A DNA stretch of 64,000 nt from Lentinus brumalis. Lineage: Eukaryota; Basidiomycota; Agaricomycetes; Polyporales; Polyporaceae. Position 1 is the first letter of the stretch. Every line of letters starts with the position of its first letter. The stretch spans positions 248,001-312,000 of the forward strand of contig MARA01000011.1 of the NCBI GenBank assembly GCA_001792895.1. The letters run 5' to 3'. Below, piece after piece: positions 11,916 through 24,601 of this stretch. Made by a program: the position numbers and the translations under genes. The notes beneath the pieces are model-generated. The model was not told the origin of the DNA and did not search any database. It saw only the letters and a program-made list of their open reading frames with translations.

Positions 11916-12178
11916 CTTGGCGGGTCGTTGAGGGTCGTAGTATGTGTGTGGCTGGTATAAACGCGGCGCGTGCAAGGGTTAGTCAAGATCAATAGGCGCT
12001 CATTGCCCTTGGCCTTAGTAGGGTCACGTGAGCCGTTCTTTCAAGTAGTCCCCGATATGGCAATTGTGGATCAATCGAGTTCCTCTCATCGTCCACCACT
12101 CGCGGCTGGGGCTTTTGTCTTGTCTTCTAACCAGAACGCATACATTGCCCATACATAAGCTCTCTGCAACGGATAATT

Positions 12179-13678
12179 ATGTCGGATGTCATCCTTCCCA
12201 TCGTCGACCTCGACGTTTTCCTCTCCAATTCAGAGTCTGAGGCATCCTTGAACGAGTGCAAGAAGGTTCGGTGTATCCAATCCTCAAGGAATGCTTGAAT
12301 GTTAAACGCTTCTGGTACCTCACAGGTGGCGGACGCTCTTATTGCATATGGCGCTCTTCTGCTGCACGACTCGCGTGTCTCCGAGGAGGACAACAGCACT
12401 TTCCTTGACCTAATCGAAGACTACTTCGCACAACCAGAAGAGTTGCTGAAGAAAGATGAACGTCCGGAGCTTGGTTATCAGGCAAGGAACACTTCAACGG
12501 CTGGCTAAATTGTGCCACTGACTTGCGGCATACCGTCAGGTTGGCGTGACGCTGGAGAACACGGAGAAGCCCAAGTGCGCCGCGGATGAGCCTTGTCTGA
12601 AGGTCATAGCTCGTTTGGATCCGGCTGAGCGTCCGCTGGACATTACCGCTCACTCCCCAGATCCCAAATGCCGCTTCTTCTGGAAGATGAGCGAGAAGCC
12701 TCCTTACGAGACGAATTTCCCCGGACTGAACGCGCCCAATGTGGTTCCTCAAGCTGATGACATCCGTCGACGTTGGACCCCGGTCATGGAAAAGTGGGGC
12801 ACTTCCATGAAGACTGCGTAAGTACTACTCGGAGGAGATTGCCTCAGACCGTTCTGACAGGTCTTCCTCAGTGTTGAGAACCTCGCCGAGATGGCTGCCG
12901 TCGGCCTTGGCCTCCCTCGGGAGACATTCCGAGAGGCCGGCAGATACGGGTAAGCCCTTCAAGTGGCCCGGTCATATCTGGGTTATACTCACGTTCATTG
13001 TCATTACATCAGCCCGCACCTTCTCGCTCCGACGGCTTCCGATCTCGTCAAATATGGCGAGAAAGACACAATCCTCGCCGGCTTCCACACTGATCTCAAC
13101 TTCCTGACCATCCACGGCCGATCACGCTATTCCGGCCTAAACATCTGGGCTCGCAATACCGGGAAGCGCATCCCCGTCAAGTTCCCTCCCACCGGTCGAT
13201 ACCTTTTAGTGCAGGCCGGCAAGCAACTCGAGCATCTCAGCGGAGGTCTCATCAAAGCCGGATTCCACGAGGTCGTTGTGAACGAGGCGACTCTGCAGGT
13301 GCGTGGAGCTACCTTCCTGTCAGCGAAGTTGAGCTTGGAAAAAGTATTTACGGTGGTTTTCTGTACTGCAGGCCATCGAACGTCGGAAGGCCGAGAACCC
13401 CGACCGCCCGCTCATCCGGATCTCCTCGACGTTCTTCTGGCACTTGTCATCTGACTATGATCTTGTCCCTCTTCCTGAGTTGCAGCAGCGTGCGCGTGCG
13501 CTCAGGGCGGACACGATCAATCTTGGCAAAGTCGACCTTGACGAAGAGACGGTGTACGAGCCCATGAAAGTCGGCCAGCAGGTCCAAAAGTACGTGACCA
13601 TGAACATAAGCAGCAAATGAAGTGCTTTGTGCTAATGACCCCACTAGCGAATTGCGTCACATCGCGCTAATGGCCTGA
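12179..13678 (+). CDS. Isopenicillin-N-synthase-like Fe(II)/2-oxoglutarate-dependent oxygenase
   Basis: MSDVILPIVDLDVFLSNSES opens with the DIOX_N-type PIVDLDVF pattern. The C-terminal double-stranded beta-helix shows the metal motif HTD (AGFHTDLNFLTIHGRS) and a distal His in QLEHLSGG. The 2OG-binding Arg is probably that in IRISSTFFWHL. Six exons: the first intron follows NECKK, the last is just before NELRHIALMA. About 400 residues. The substrate cannot be told from sequence; nothing nearby indicates a biosynthetic cluster, so a housekeeping or specialised role is open. Confidence 0.8.
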
Positions 13679-14058
13679 TTTTCGAGCATGTCGCAGGGAA
13701 TCAACGTAGTCGATTTACTCTTGGGGTACCGTGTGCTTGTACAACTACTACTGCTCAGATGTATGGTTCTTGGAAACGAAAACAAGTGAATGTATTGAAT
13801 GCAAATGGGCCGCATCCTGATGAAGGACGCGGCGGTCAGTTCACGCGCGAAGCTACAGCGTGTCGTACGTAGAGGTACATTGATGGGAGTTGAACCCAGA
13901 GTATGATACAGTAAGTTCCGAAGTCGACGTGATGAAGCCGAAACAGCAGTGGTGTTCTATCATTAGCCGGGAGCCCGACAGGCCAGTGTGATGTACGTAG
14001 ATGCAAGCAGAAGCCAAACTAGTGAGTGGTAAGGGGTATAACTCGTTGAGGAATGATA
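13679..14058. other. Intergenic, convergent 3' ends
   Basis: About 380 bp between the oxygenase stop and the PABA synthase stop. No feature recognised beyond presumed 3' UTRs. Confidence 0.5.
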
Positions 14059-16705
14059 TTAAGCCGATCTGAGGTCGCCAAATGCCCGCAGGACGCTCTC
14101 GACCTTCGTGATCATCTCTTCCCATTCCGCGACAGGATCTGAAAGCGCCGTTATGGCACCCCCAGCACCGAGAGTCCACTCGTCCGTGGGTAGTTGGGTA
14201 GCGTTGTGCTTAAAGTGAGGAGCAACACCGTTGAAGGCGCCATCCTCGTGGAAGATACAAGGCGGTACCCCATATTCGTCCACAGAAACATCGTTCTTGG
14301 TTCCGTTATGGCCAGAAGTGCCGTGATGATGCGTCCCGTTCGTTCGTGTATTTGTGGTACCTCCGTGATCCAAGTGCCCGTTCCCGACGCCAGTTCCGTT
14401 GACACGTGCTCCTTTGGAGGCACCTGTTGACTGGTGGACACCGTTTGGTGGTGTAACGTGTGGAGGAGTGACTGTGGGCTCATCGTGCTTGAAGCAGCTA
14501 CGGATGATGACGGCCCAGTCGCCCCCGCCTCCAACGTCGGCGTATCCCACCACGCCTGAGTAGATACCCCGCTCAGCACCTTCAAGCTGGCGGAGGATTT
14601 CCACGCTGCGTTTCTTGGGGCGCCAGTCATACTACCTGATAGAAAGAGAGCATGAGCATCATGGAGGAGCAACTACGGAGGTGAAGCAAACCGACACTTA
14701 CCGGGTGGCAAACTTGCCCTCAGAACCTCCCACCCAAGATCTGCATGCGACTTCTCGCAGACCGACTTATCCGGCCGACCCTCGATGACGCTCACGAGCT
14801 GCCACACAGTCTCGTACTCCTCGACCTTGCAAAACTGCTTGACGTGTACGTCCTCCCCTACGACGCTATGCAGATCGTGCCGGATGAGATCGACGATCAT
14901 CAAGTTCTCCGCGACCTCCTTCGTGCTCCCCGCGAGCATCTCCTCGGCCACAGCACGCGTGATGCCCGGAGCCTTCCGTACCGTGCCCTTGATTGGGCGC
15001 AGCTGGCACACTCCGTCAGGCGGGCGAGCGTATGAGACGAAGCGCTCGGGGGACGAGGAGAGGAGAGTTGAGGGATGCAGGCGGATATATCCGGAATGCG
15101 GGGCGGGGTTGCGCGAACGCAGGATCTTGTAGAGCTCCCAAGAAGAGGATGTACCTCGGGCAACCGCCGTCGCGGCTTTCGGGGCGACAACGCGAGTCGG
15201 AGCGGTGACGCAGAGCTCGTAGGAGTCCCCGGAGTATAGCCACTCCTTCGCGGCGACGATCTTGTCGATGTAAGAGGTACGGTCGGGTAGAGTGATCGCG
15301 GACGCTGGACCGGTGCCCTTGTTCTCGGAGGGCTTGGTAGGAGGCCGTGCTGACCGGTCCGTAGCTGAGCTGGAGAACGTCTGCAATTTGCGCACTATTT
15401 CCTCAAGCCATTCATCGTCGTCGGGGAGGATACTCTGGACATGAGCAACACTGGCGTGCAGGTCCAGCACGATGCTCCGTGCCACGAAGACCAGGTTGAC
15501 ATCGGGGTGTCGGTGCTGTGTATCAGGGCGAGGCGGCAAGGGGCTCAAAGTCTGCGACCCGAGCTCGTAGCTCAAGTAACCGACGAGTCCGCCCCAGAAC
15601 GGGATATCAGGCAGTCCGCTGTGGGCCTTCCTCGTACGCATGAACGCCATGAGCCACGCCCAGATGTCGAGAGCACCGAGAGGCTCCGAAGTGATGTCGG
15701 TACCACGTCGCACTCGCACGGCTGGATCCCCGACGGTGTAGGTGATCCTGGGAGATGCGGACGTGAGGCAACCTATGATGGAGAAACGACCGGGAGCGGC
15801 GGCGGAGTCGAGCATGACAAAGTCAGTACTGTCATCTTCAACACCGAGCATCTCACAGATGCGGGTTATATTGGGGCTGGGCAACTGCACGGTCCGGGTC
15901 ATCACGGGAACCGCGGATGCAACCCCGTGTGCATATGCCTCAGGGCGGACGCTCGGCCAGTCGGGGCCTACCATAGCCTGGACGACCGGATCCCAAGGGA
16001 GAGTTGTCCTCCCGTGTTCGAAAGACCACTCGGTTGCAAGCCGCCAGAAGTTTCGCAAGACATCCTCGCCACCGCCATGAGTGCAAACGGACTCCGGGTG
16101 ATACTGGACGGCCCAGAACGGCTTCGAGTGGTGCTTTAAGCCCATGACAACCTCGCCGTTCTCCTCGCCGTCGTCGGACCACGCAAGGGGGACGATCTCG
16201 GGCGCTCCTGAGAGATCGACATGGAGGGAGTGGTAGCGGACAGCTTGCACGCTGCCAACGTCCTGGAATAAGTCGGTGTCTTGGTGGTCAATCCGATAGA
16301 CCTGTCCGTGTTTAACGACGTTAAGTCGCCTGATCTTGGCACCGTGCTCCACAGCAAGGCTCTGGAGGCCAAGGCAAACCCCGAAGACAGGGATGAGAAG
16401 GTCGTCGGCGACGTGCCAGATGTCTTTGACAACACCTATGTCGTCTGGTATGTCGGGTGAGCCAGGACCTGGACCGATGACCACGGCATCAAAGTGTTTG
16501 AGTAGTGGGAGAAGAGACGAGGCGGACAAGGTGTCGTTCTTGATGATGTGAACCAGACTATTAGGGATGGCTCGTTTGCACAACGAAGCAAGGCTGAAAA
16601 ACAGGATGTCAACCAAATTCCGTTTGCTGAAGTAGGAATGGAATCGTACTTGTAAGTAAAGGAATCGTACGAGTCTATGAGGAGGATTTGGGGTTTGGAA
16701 GTCAT
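14059..16705 (-). CDS. ABZ1: Aminodeoxychorismate (para-aminobenzoate) synthase, fused glutaminase and chorismate-binding domains
   Basis: First step from chorismate to PABA for folate. The N-terminal class-I glutaminase has ILLIDSYDSFTYN across the first intron, the nucleophile Cys in VFGVCLGLQSLAVEHGAK and the His/Glu of VQYHPESVCTHGGG. The C-terminal chorismate-binding half has the PIKGT motif (Lys characteristic of ADC synthase rather than anthranilate synthase), VAENLMIVDLIRHDL and, after an intron near 14640-14705, SMTGAPKKRSVEILRQLEGA then GIYSGVVGY. An Asn/Gly/Thr/His-rich insert sits near 14270-14440 inside the C-terminal domain. Three exons, about 850 residues. Head-to-head with TTI1. 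Confidence 0.93.
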
Positions 16706-17011
16706 GTTGGGGATGGGAAATCCTGGGACAGGAGGGCGTGTCGTGGGATACGGGGACTACAAAGCATTAGAAACAAGAGCAATAAGTTAGGTATTTGTCG
16801 TGAGCGATGCAGACATTCTCCACGGGCAGATGGGCAGGAACTTGAAGAGGACAGAGCGGCTTCAAGTTCGCGGGGCGCAAAAAGGAGACGCGACAGTCAC
16901 AGTCAGGTGCCACGATGTCACGCGAGAGACGCGCAAGACTCAAGTGACGCCGAGTAGCTACTGGGCGGCTACACACCCTCTCGTCGCCCTCCGCCGTCGT
17001 AGTTCGCTGCG
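16706..17011. promoter_or_regulatory. Divergent promoter between ABZ1 and TTI1
   Basis: 306 bp between the two outward-facing start codons. No factor site assigned. Confidence 0.5.
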
Positions 17012-20000
17012 ATGGAGAACGTAGCTGCGACGCAGTCAGCCTTTCAGCGAGTACGTGTTACCACCATTCATGATCAGCGGGACTACCCATTCACGGCTTT
17101 CTCAGCTCAAGTCCAGCTGCGTACCTCTCCTTGCGAACTCCCTTCTCACCCCCACCTCCATCCCTGCTGTCACAAAACTCCTCTCGGACCTTCACAACAC
17201 GCTTGCACAGCTTCAAGCGAGCGGGTATGCCTTCGCGCCAGCCACCATCTCATACGTCTTCTTCCCTCTGTCCTCCCTCCTCCGTCGCAATGACTTACCG
17301 TCTATCCCGGATCGAATTCTCGAGAAGATCCTGAACATCCTTGCACTGCTGTCTGAGCCCTGGTGGTGGGACATGGATGTCGTTGCGTGGGAGCAGGTTT
17401 TCATGATCTGCAGCGCCATACTAGGCGGTATCGACCGCAAGGGCAAGGGAAAGGAGAGGGACGAGGAGACAAAGGTAGCCGCCGCCAACTGTCTGTGGAG
17501 CCTTCTCCACGAGCGCATTTCCACCGAAGACCCGTCAAGCCCTGCGAACCGCGACCGTGCGCGTGCGATCTTCGATACCTTTCGAAAACATGCACAAACC
17601 GCCAAGTTTCTGCCAGTTCTCGGCCAGACTTTAAACGCCCTAATGGTCACAGCTGAGTCGCCTCACTTGCCGCTTCAGCGCATATCGCTGCAAGTACTTT
17701 CAACTATGATGAAAGACTACCTTCCAGACGCGTTCGTACCGTCAGTGCTTCCTGGCACGATCAGCAGCATGAGCAAGGTCGCTCTGGGCGCAGGCTCACA
17801 GCGAGGGTGGGCAAACGGCGACATAGTCGCTGCCGCGCTACTTGTCATGCAGTACGCTATCATACGGGCCGTTGGTGATGATATCTGCGTACGTGAGGGT
17901 GTAGTGCGGAGCGTTGATCATCTAGAAGACCTCTTGGACAGTGGATCCACTGGGTCTGAGCCATCAGGCGTCCATTCACGATCTCCATACTCGACTCAGC
18001 GCACGGAGTCATGGCTCAAGGGGACAGCATCGCAGCTCCATATTGCTTTGAATGCTCTATCGCCGCTGGTAAAGCACCAGACACCCACCGCTCTCATTGG
18101 TCTAGCCACTTTTGCGGCGTCGATTCTCTCCGCGACCACGCTTACCGTGCCACAATCCCAACCGCTCCTCCTCTCTTTCCTACTCTCTCTTCAAGCATCC
18201 CCTTCGAAAGAGTATCGGCTCAAGCCGACACGTCTTTGAGGCAAATCCTCACATCCTCATCAAGCTCGCGACATCACATACTCCAGGTGCTCTTACAGAT
18301 CTCTCGAGATAACCTCGCTGCTCTGCCGCGCCTACTCCTTTCACACGCGGACTCTAAAGTCGAGCATGTTGCCACTATGCTCGCGGCTGTCTGCCGCCTC
18401 GCAACTCCCCGACGCGATTCCTCACTTCCCCCGATCTCTGCAATTTCATCGGGCGTAGGGAAGCTGCTTGGACCACATGGTGGAGTAGAGAAGTGGGGTT
18501 GGAGTCTCCTTTCCACGCTCGAGTTCACAAACCCTCCGGTAATCGTTACGCAGACGTCCGCTGCGCAGCTATTCCTCGAGAACAATTCCTCTGCCGCTCA
18601 TGTAGTGCCGTTCCCGGAGCTGACCTTCCGCCATGTCAGCTCGCAGTCGGCTCGCCAGGCGCTAGAAGAGATGTTTCGTGCTCTGGGAGCCACCGCAGGC
18701 GAGGAGTCCCTGTTCACCATCGAGTGGTTTGTGGACGTCGGACAGAGTGGCAGGGGCAGAAGGGCGGTCGCCGCCCTCTGGTGTGCCTGCAGGTTGCTCG
18801 AAGGCGCCGGGCGGGTGTCATTCGACCCCTCCTCTTCTCCCACGTCTGTGATAAACCGAGGAAGGAGATTGGAGAAGGTTGCCAGAGACATTGCACGACG
18901 AATCGCGGAGACATGGGACACCTGGGAGGACGAAGAACCTCCTCATGACGCGGAACCCACCAGCTCGACCGACGAGAACACCCTCATCGAGCATGTACAA
19001 GGATTGGTGACTATCCGCGGGGTACCAGGGACAGAGCAGACTGCCCCATCTTCGCACCCTCATTCCGCGGTCCAGCCTATACTTCACCGCGCCCTCTCCC
19101 TGCAACTCCTCGCCATCACAGCAGCCATTCTGGAGTCCCGCTTCCTCCCGCTACTTCTCCACGTTCTATATCCCGTACTTCACGGCATTGTGTCCGATAC
19201 ATCCATCGTGTCCGCATCTGCCCTTGCAGCGCTCAACTTCATCACGACGAGCACATCGTACGCGACTCCAGCCAACCTCCTCCTATCGAACTTCGACTAC
19301 GCCCTCGACTCTGTCTCGCGGCGTCTCACACGTCGGTGGCTGGACGTCGATGCCACCAAGGTCCTCGCGGTGCTCGTCCGCCTCGTTGGCCGTGATGTGG
19401 TGCAGAAGGCAGGGGATGTTGTGGAGGAATGCTTCGACCGGCTCGACGAGTACCATGGATACGAAGTTATCGTCGACGGGCTGGTCGAGGTCCTTGGGGA
19501 GGTAGTGAAGGCCATTGAGGAGGACGAAGACAACAGGCTCCCGCGGGAATCACGCACCACATTCCGCGGTCCGCCTGTGGTTGATGATGCCCACTGGCTG
19601 GATAGTTTCAAGGAATGGTTTAGGCACAGACACGACAAGGCGGAGGCGGAGTCGGAGTCGGAGCCGACGAGGGACGCCTCGTATCCCCGCGAGGCATGGG
19701 GGAAGAAGGATGAAGACACGGTCGACGGAGACGACGCCCCAGCGCCCATGTCCGGCCGTGCGCGCCCCGGCGAGGATCCATTTGAAGAAGCCCCGCCGAC
19801 CCCGACGCAGACACTTACGACGCAGATTGTCTCGCGCTCCGTCTACTTCCTCACGCACGGCTCTCCGACTGTCCGCGCACGAATTCTCCTCCTGCTCGCG
19901 CGCTCTGTGCCGGTGCTTCCAGAGTCTGCGTTGCTCCCTTCCATACATCACGCATGGCCTTTCATCCTGAATCGTCTCGCTGACGCAGAGACTTTCGTCG

Positions 20001-20497
20001 TGAGCGCCGCGGCTGCACTCGTCGCCGCCCTTACTGAGCACGTCGGAGACTTCATGGCTCGGCGAGTCTGGGATGACGTCTGGCCGCGCTTCCGCGAGCT
20101 CCTGAAACGGCTCGACCGCGCAGACGCGTCGAGTGCCCTCTCGCGGCGCTCCGGAAGAGGAGGGGTCGGGGTCGGGACGGAGAGTGCGTACACGCACTCG
20201 CATAGGCTGTACCGTGCGATCATCACGACCATGACTGCCGCCGTGCGGGGCGTGCAGCCGCAGGACGCGGCGACATGGGAACTCGTGGTGCTGTTTCGGC
20301 GGTTCTTGCAGGCGCAGGCGCATGAGGAGCTGCAGGCGTGTGCTCGGGAGCTGTACAGCGCGCTATGCGAGAACAATGAGGATGCGGTGTGGTTGGGGCT
20401 GGCAGCAACACTTGGATGGGTGGGAGGCTCGGTGGCGTTTTTGGCGGAGCCGAAGTGGGACATTGAGGGGAACGTCAAGATGATTCTGAAATGTTGA
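17012..20497 (+). CDS. TTI1: TTI1: HEAT-repeat subunit of the TEL2-TTI1-TTI2 (TTT) complex
   Basis: TTT is a co-chaperone for PIKKs such as TOR, ATM and ATR. The first exon (17012-17050, MENVAATQSAFQR) is joined over a 54-nt intron to LKSSCVPLLANSLLTPTS. The rest is one long exon of helical HEAT-type repeats, with VLLQISRDNLAALPRLLLSH and ALNFITTSTSY typical of TTI1 and a C-terminal block LARSVPVLPESALLPSIHHA then WPFILNRL. About 1,140 residues. The frame changes near 18205-18215: SLQASPSKE is in one frame and VSAQADTSLRQIL in the next, with no plausible intron, so one base seems to be missing. Otherwise intact. Confidence 0.85.
18205..18215 (+). other. Apparent single-base frameshift in TTI1
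   Basis: Two long overlapping open frames (to 18239, and from 18011 to 20497) must be joined here. All GT/AG pairs I tried in 18060-18240 fail to bring the frames together without removing conserved-looking sequence. Sequence error or true mutation. Confidence 0.65.
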
Positions 20498-20616
20498 CTG
20501 GTCGGATGATCTACTTATGTGCGTGCGTGCGTGGCTGGGGTATACCTTCTACAGATACAAGAAGCAGGATCACACGGTGTTGTACCAAGAAGAAATGTCA
20601 CAACTACATCAGCATA

Positions 20617-22070
20617 TCAAGCTGGCATGGCGTGTCGTCGCAGGATGACACCAGCTTCGGCGAATAACGCGGCTGAGGCATCGTCTCTGTATGCAGACCA
20701 TGTTGGTGAACCGATCATGACGAGAACAGGGTACTTACACTTTGTAACTCAGGTTATACACAACTTCCTTGACGCCTGTCTGGATGATTTTGATGGTACA
20801 CTTGAGACACGGGCATCTGGCGGGGGAGACACTTGTAAAGAGTCCATTATGCTCGGGAGCGACTAAGACACTCACGTATTGCAGTACAGCACGGAGCCGT
20901 CCCCCACTCGCTCCCTTCCCGCCTCGAGCAACGCGTTCTCCTCTGCATGGAGACAGAGACATTCATCCGGGGTCTCGCTAGCACTGTTGCACCGCGTGCA
21001 TCCTCCCTCGTTACAGTTCGTGAGCCCGCGCGGGGTGCCGTTATACCTTAAAATGAAGTCTGAATACAGCGCCAGGTTTGTACGGGATCTCTCTCACCCT
21101 GTGGACACAACGCGCTTGTGGCGGACAAGTATCGCTCCGACCCGCCGTTTCATGCAATTTGAACGTTGCGACGCGAGAGATGCCAGCTCCATGAAGTACG
21201 TGTCCCATCCTGGCCGGAGGCGCTCGGGTTCCAACAGGTTTATCACCTCCAGGTGGTCGTAGAGCCCAGAGACAGTTTCGAACGAGTTCACCACGTGGAC
21301 GGTCGCAATCTCGCTTAGACTGCGGAACGACGTCTTGGTAGCATATTTGAAAGCGATGGTCTGCGGATTGGGTGTGTCTTGGCCGCCACGGCCGTAATAA
21401 AATGCGTCGTGCTCCCGGATGAACTCTTCGAGCGAGTGGTTGGCGTCGGACCTGTTGCATACTATCATGAGCGACACGAAGTGGAGATAAAGGGACAGTG
21501 GCACACGAACCACTCCAAACTCCGTTTGTATCGCATCAGAAGCGGGGCGTCCACGCTCACGACGAGGACGAAAGGACGTGTCAGAAACTCCGCCAGTGCT
21601 TCCTTGGTATCCAAGTCGAGAGTAACAAAGTTCGACCTCCAGTTTTTCGTGATATGCGCCAGAAGCTCCGCCGAAGAACGAAATAGCAAAGGCTGGCACT
21701 GTGCTTGCCCGGGCGCTGGAGACGGAAGGCTTGAGGAAATGGGCGATGCCATCGTCAAGAAGGAGACGCGATTGGGGTTAAAATCAACATCGACCATGGA
21801 TAAGCCGTCGAGATCATCATTTTGGTGTCCTCCTTCGGCATAGTCCGCGTCCGATCCTACTGGGAGTCCATCCTCGTCACCGCTAGGTTCTCTGCGGCCC
21901 TGCATATAGCGCCTAGATCAGCGCAAGTCGAAACTGAAATGAAACATCATACTAACCTTGTCTGAAGGAGTCTGCAAAATCTTTACCGGTAGAAAGGCCT
22001 TGTGCTTAACCAAGTAGTCTCGCAGCGTCGACTTGCCTGCCAAACGTGTCCCGATGATAGCGATGAACAT
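20617..22070 (-). CDS. DCD1: Deoxycytidylate (dCMP) deaminase
   Basis: Converts dCMP to dUMP for dTTP synthesis. The N-terminus is the P-loop-like domain of fungal dCMP deaminases (MFIAIIGTRLAGKSTLRDYL). The middle part (FVLVVSVDAPLLMRYKRSLE, HSLEEFIREHDAFYYG) resembles a nucleotide-kinase fold. The C-terminal zinc deaminase domain has CMKRRVGAILVRHKRVVSTG, RYNGTPRGLTNCNEGGC, the HAEEN motif (His zinc ligand plus catalytic Glu) and CPCLKC (cysteine ligands). Six exons, ending at 20617 after RRHAMPA. About 380 residues. The deaminase core looks complete. Confidence 0.9.
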
Positions 22071-22562
22071 GATCCCGGTGATGGCAGAAGGGCACGTCGG
22101 AAGATCCGAGGCGAGGGATCAGAAACCGTCAGTTCACTTCAGACACTGCGAAAGAATGCTGTGGTTCTTCAATGGAGAAAAATATGTGAGGCCGTGCGTT
22201 GAGGAAGAAGCCAAGTTGTGGTTCACCGATGGCAGTGTCACTTACACGTGGGCGCGTTCGTTCCAGATCGAGATTCTTAGTCGGGACTTCCGAAGTTCCC
22301 GGAGCATCGGGCACGAATGCCATATACTGGTAGTGCCATCCTCCTGTCCCAGCGGTCACATTCGACTACTGACACGTCATTCACGTACTGTACAAAGACA
22401 AAACAAAACATCTCGTCGAGAACTGTTTCCCCGCGAATATTTGATCATCCTCTCATAGACTGAGTGAGATACAGACAGATACTGTAGTCAGTCGCGAGCG
22501 TACGATTTTGGGATGTTTTACAGACGTACCAACGACTGAAGCCGCACATACAATCCGAGGTA
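22071..22562. other. Intergenic: 5' flank of dCMP deaminase and 3' flank of POP3-like gene
   Basis: About 490 bp between two minus-strand genes. No ORF in it reads as a conserved protein. Confidence 0.45.
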
Positions 22563-23640
22563 TCACGGTACGGATGAGAGCGTCACTTGCTTTGGGATCT
22601 TTAGCTTTCGGGCTCTTCTCCGCTCCTTCGCGGCAGCACGTTCTTTCGAGCGCTGCTCCTTCGCAGCCTTCATGTCCTTCGGGGCACTGGTGCGAAGTTG
22701 CTTGATGTGTGTAGGAATCAGCCTGGCAGGATTGACCACGGTCATAGGTGCAAGCCATGGTGCTGCAGGCTGAGCGACATCCTGTAGTAGCGATGCCAAA
22801 GTGGGAAATTGTGGGGCGGAGTCCTACAGAAGTGCTGTGAGACAGAATGCACCCTCAACCATGCGCGTATAGGTTTACCTCAATAAGTATCACAGAGACG
22901 CGTCTCAAGCCCATGGCTTCTGCGAGCGTGTTCTCGGCGCCTTTGGACATCGGAACCAACCAAGTTCCGTTCGATTGATCTGTCGTCGATGCGGCGTGCT
23001 TGCCGACCGAGTTGCAGGACGCGACGAGGTGCGGTAGATGTCCGAGGAGGATGGGTGGGTCAACGTCAGCGCGACATGCTATGACGAGACGGGAAGATGT
23101 GGCCTTGGGTGGTTCTGAGGTCGCAGGATGCTCGGTACCCGGCAGGATGGTTTGCCGGTGCGACCGCGCCAGAGCTTCCAACCGCTTAGTGACCTCGTTG
23201 ATACCAATTGACATATGCTGCAAAATGGAGGGCGCGGCGGTAGAGTCGGGTTTGTGTGCATCAATTTCCATGGCCGGAATGTTCGTTGCGTCGGCTGCTT
23301 GGCTAGACTTCGGCTTTTTCGCCGATCCGCCATCGCGAGCACCTCCCGAGCGTCTCCTCTTCCTGCTAGCATGCTCTCTGTCGAGATTGTACTGTGCGAC
23401 ACCTCCGAGCATACCGACGACGCCCGCCAAGATGCTGTTCTGTATATTCACCGGAACGTGAGGCCTGAAGAAGTGTTGTTATAATCAGCACATGATGGCA
23501 ACACAGAGCGTGTTCGTGTACCATTGCACTTTGAATGGGTTGTCTACAACGCTCTTGAACACAGTTTTACGGTCAGCATCGATACGCGCTTTGGCACGGT
23601 TTGATTGGCTCGTATGCGCACGAGCAACCTGATCAGACAT
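22563..23640 (-). CDS. POP3: POP3-like subunit of RNase P / RNase MRP
   Basis: Start 23640 gives MSDQVARAHTSQSNRAKARI then KTVFKSVVDNPFKVQW; joined to PHVPVNIQNSILAGVVG. This opening (VVDNPF..W) and the block CRADVDPPILLGHLPHLVAS followed by WLVPMSKGAENTLAEAMGLR match the Pop3/Rpp38 (L7Ae-like fold) family of tRNA/rRNA processing ribonucleoproteins. The last exon (APWLAPMTVVNPARLIPTHI) ends in a very basic tail with AAAKERRRARKLK. Three exons, about 305 residues. I recognise the family by pattern only, so this is a good but not certain call. Confidence 0.68.
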
Positions 23641-24601
23641 TGTTGAAGGCTGACAAGGACGTGGCGCTGCGTGAGCGGAGACTTGATGAAGGTGAGTAAC
23701 AAGTCAATGATGGTGGCATCACTGGCATTGGCAAGCGGCTGAGGCAGGCCCGAAGCGCCGACACCGCCGCCAAGCGGGCACTCCGAACTCACAACCAGGA
23801 TGAACTTCCTCGGTCCCTAGCCTGTCCCTAGGCACTTACTCATTTATACACTCGCACAGATGGGTTGTCAAGTTACATGTGCCGGGTAGTAGGCCGATAG
23901 ATGCTGCTACTCGCGGCGCTTGCCAGAAAATTGCAGTTATCAATGGCGCAGAATGGCGCGACAACCACTGCGCACCCAGAGAATGGAAGAAGTACAATGT
24001 ACATGGCTAGCGAGAGTATCTGTCATCGAGCAACTTGTACCGTAACTGATATCTGGCAAGCAGGATATGGGCGTTCAGCCTCAATAACACTTGCTACAAT
24101 CGGAGAAGGTATCTTCCTAGTCCGAACAAAGTCCGAAACTCTTCGTGCCAGACACAGCATCCAATGCTTCTCTGCCAGTACAAAGCATCAGGAGGTACAA
24201 ACCGTATGCGTGCACCTTGTGCCCGTACAAATTACGGAACACTGGACGCGCTCCGATATCCATCGCGATGTCATTAAAAGCACAGCGTTCGTGTTGAGAC
24301 ACCTTCTTACGGAACACATTTTATTCTGGCATGTCATGTTTGCTCGCAGCCATAGCCAGATATTCAGCTGTCCGCTTTCACGCCGGAGCCTTACCGAATC
24401 ACCTTCAGTACCGTCCGGCATGATCGGTCGTGTTCACGGGCAGTGCTTGCCTATTTATCTGGAGTTTCGACTCTACTCTGGCCGACATGAACACAGGACG
24501 CCACCACTCAGCAAGGTATATATACACGGACAAAAGCAGGCACGCTGCCGCAACGCAAGATCTCACCCGCCCCGCAAGTTGTTCCTGCCATCTCCCTCCC
24601 T
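23641..24601. other. Intergenic between POP3-like and GNAT genes (divergent)
   Basis: About 960 bp upstream of both genes. A minus-strand open frame at 23544-23792 overlaps the POP3 start in another frame. Otherwise moderately AT-rich with nothing recognised. TATA-like tatatatacac lies near 24518-24528, about 75 bp before the GNAT ATG. Confidence 0.45.

Noticed and set aside
20519..20866. Plus-strand open frame after TTI1
   Set aside because: It lies antisense to the last exons of dCMP deaminase, whose motifs are unambiguous.
23544..23792. Separate gene or N-terminal exon upstream of POP3 (frame with SSECPLGGGVGASGLPQPL)
   Set aside because: It overlaps the POP3 start in another frame and has no partner exon. 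More likely a chance frame in the 5' leader, or at most a uORF.
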